This document shows positions 63,977 through 64,000 of a stretch of 64,000 bases of DNA, piece after piece. The stretch comes from Sphingomonas aliaeris (GTDB lineage: Bacteria; Pseudomonadota; Alphaproteobacteria; Sphingomonadales; Sphingomonadaceae). A program made the position numbers and the translations under genes. The notes below the pieces were generated by a model, which was given only the letters and a program-made list of their open reading frames with translations, was not told where the DNA came from and did not search any database. The stretch is from positions 436,501 through 500,500 of the forward strand of contig NZ_CP061035.1 in the NCBI RefSeq assembly GCF_016743815.1, read 5' to 3'. Position 1 is the first letter of the stretch. Every line of letters starts with the position of its first letter.

Positions 63977-64000
63977 ACCGCCAATCAATCATAACAGTTT

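Noticed and set aside
1..64000. CRISPR array, tRNA or rRNA genes.
   Set aside because: No regularly spaced repeats of CRISPR type and no tRNA or rRNA sequence were recognised on reading both strands; a covariance scan could still find a tRNA.

Overview
The window looks like high-GC alphaproteobacterial DNA, most likely Sphingomonas or a close relative. The support is five TonB-dependent receptors (one frameshifted), PEPxxWA-type sorting tails, a GAAC-N7-GAAC LexA box and many secreted esterases. It mixes catabolic gene clusters with accessory and mobile DNA. I cannot tell whether it is chromosome or megaplasmid. I saw no rRNA, tRNA, CRISPR array or recognisable replication gene.

Layout. (1) 0.1-10.5 kb: a sugar-acid cluster. 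A receptor, mannonate dehydratase, SDR oxidoreductase and LamG-like protein lie on the minus strand. An MFS carrier, SMP-30 lactonase and SGNH esterase diverge from them, and an IclR regulator closes the cluster. (2) 10.5-11.3 kb: IS6-family copy 1, broken. (3) 11.6-18.6 kb: an accessory island with an 11-bp repeat array, a ParB-methyltransferase fusion, a DUF5681 protein and a terminase-like ATPase/nuclease without capsid genes, then two nuclease-like genes on the other strand and a dense palindrome cluster. (4) 18.8-28.1 kb: a decayed ORF, an aldo-keto reductase/LysR pair, a tyrosine and a serine recombinase, a two-HTH regulator, an SOS-controlled umuDC operon led by an unknown 67-aa gene, a YozE-like protein and a secreted nuclease. 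(5) 28.4-32.3 kb: receptor plus hydrolase with a divergent TetR and its likely operator. (6) 32.5-45.3 kb: a lipoprotein, four esterases or hydrolases and a GH1 glycosidase on the minus strand. Opposite them run a frameshifted receptor, an MFS carrier, a frameshifted acyl-CoA ligase and a TetR. (7) 45.7-47.8 kb: an IS91-type element with its own tyrosine recombinase. (8) 48.3-50.2 kb: MFS efflux and TetR. (9) 50.5-64 kb: IS6 copies 2, 3 and 4 separate PEP-CTERM genes, a YecA-like pair, a RES-domain protein, a sugar dehydrogenase-PEBP fusion, a GHKL ATPase cut by IS copy 3, and a large receptor.

How the genes work together. Regions 1, 5 and 6 share one scheme: outer-membrane uptake, periplasmic de-esterification or deglycosylation, inner-membrane transport, cytoplasmic catabolism, and a local regulator. 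Region 6 looks like a locus for an esterified, glycosylated acid: esterases and GH1 release the acid, the MFS carrier imports it and the CoA ligase activates it. The four IS6 copies all point the same way, which is the arrangement that lets this family move intervening segments.

A recurring oddity is single-base homopolymer length changes. They frameshift a receptor and a ligase, and create two compensating shifts inside the terminase gene. They could be sequencing errors or true decay.

The strongest candidates for something new are the capsid-less ParB-methyltransferase/DUF5681/terminase island with its neighbouring nucleases and repeat structures, the SOS-controlled 67-aa gene, the dehydrogenase-PEBP fusion and the solo HEPN/RES protein.
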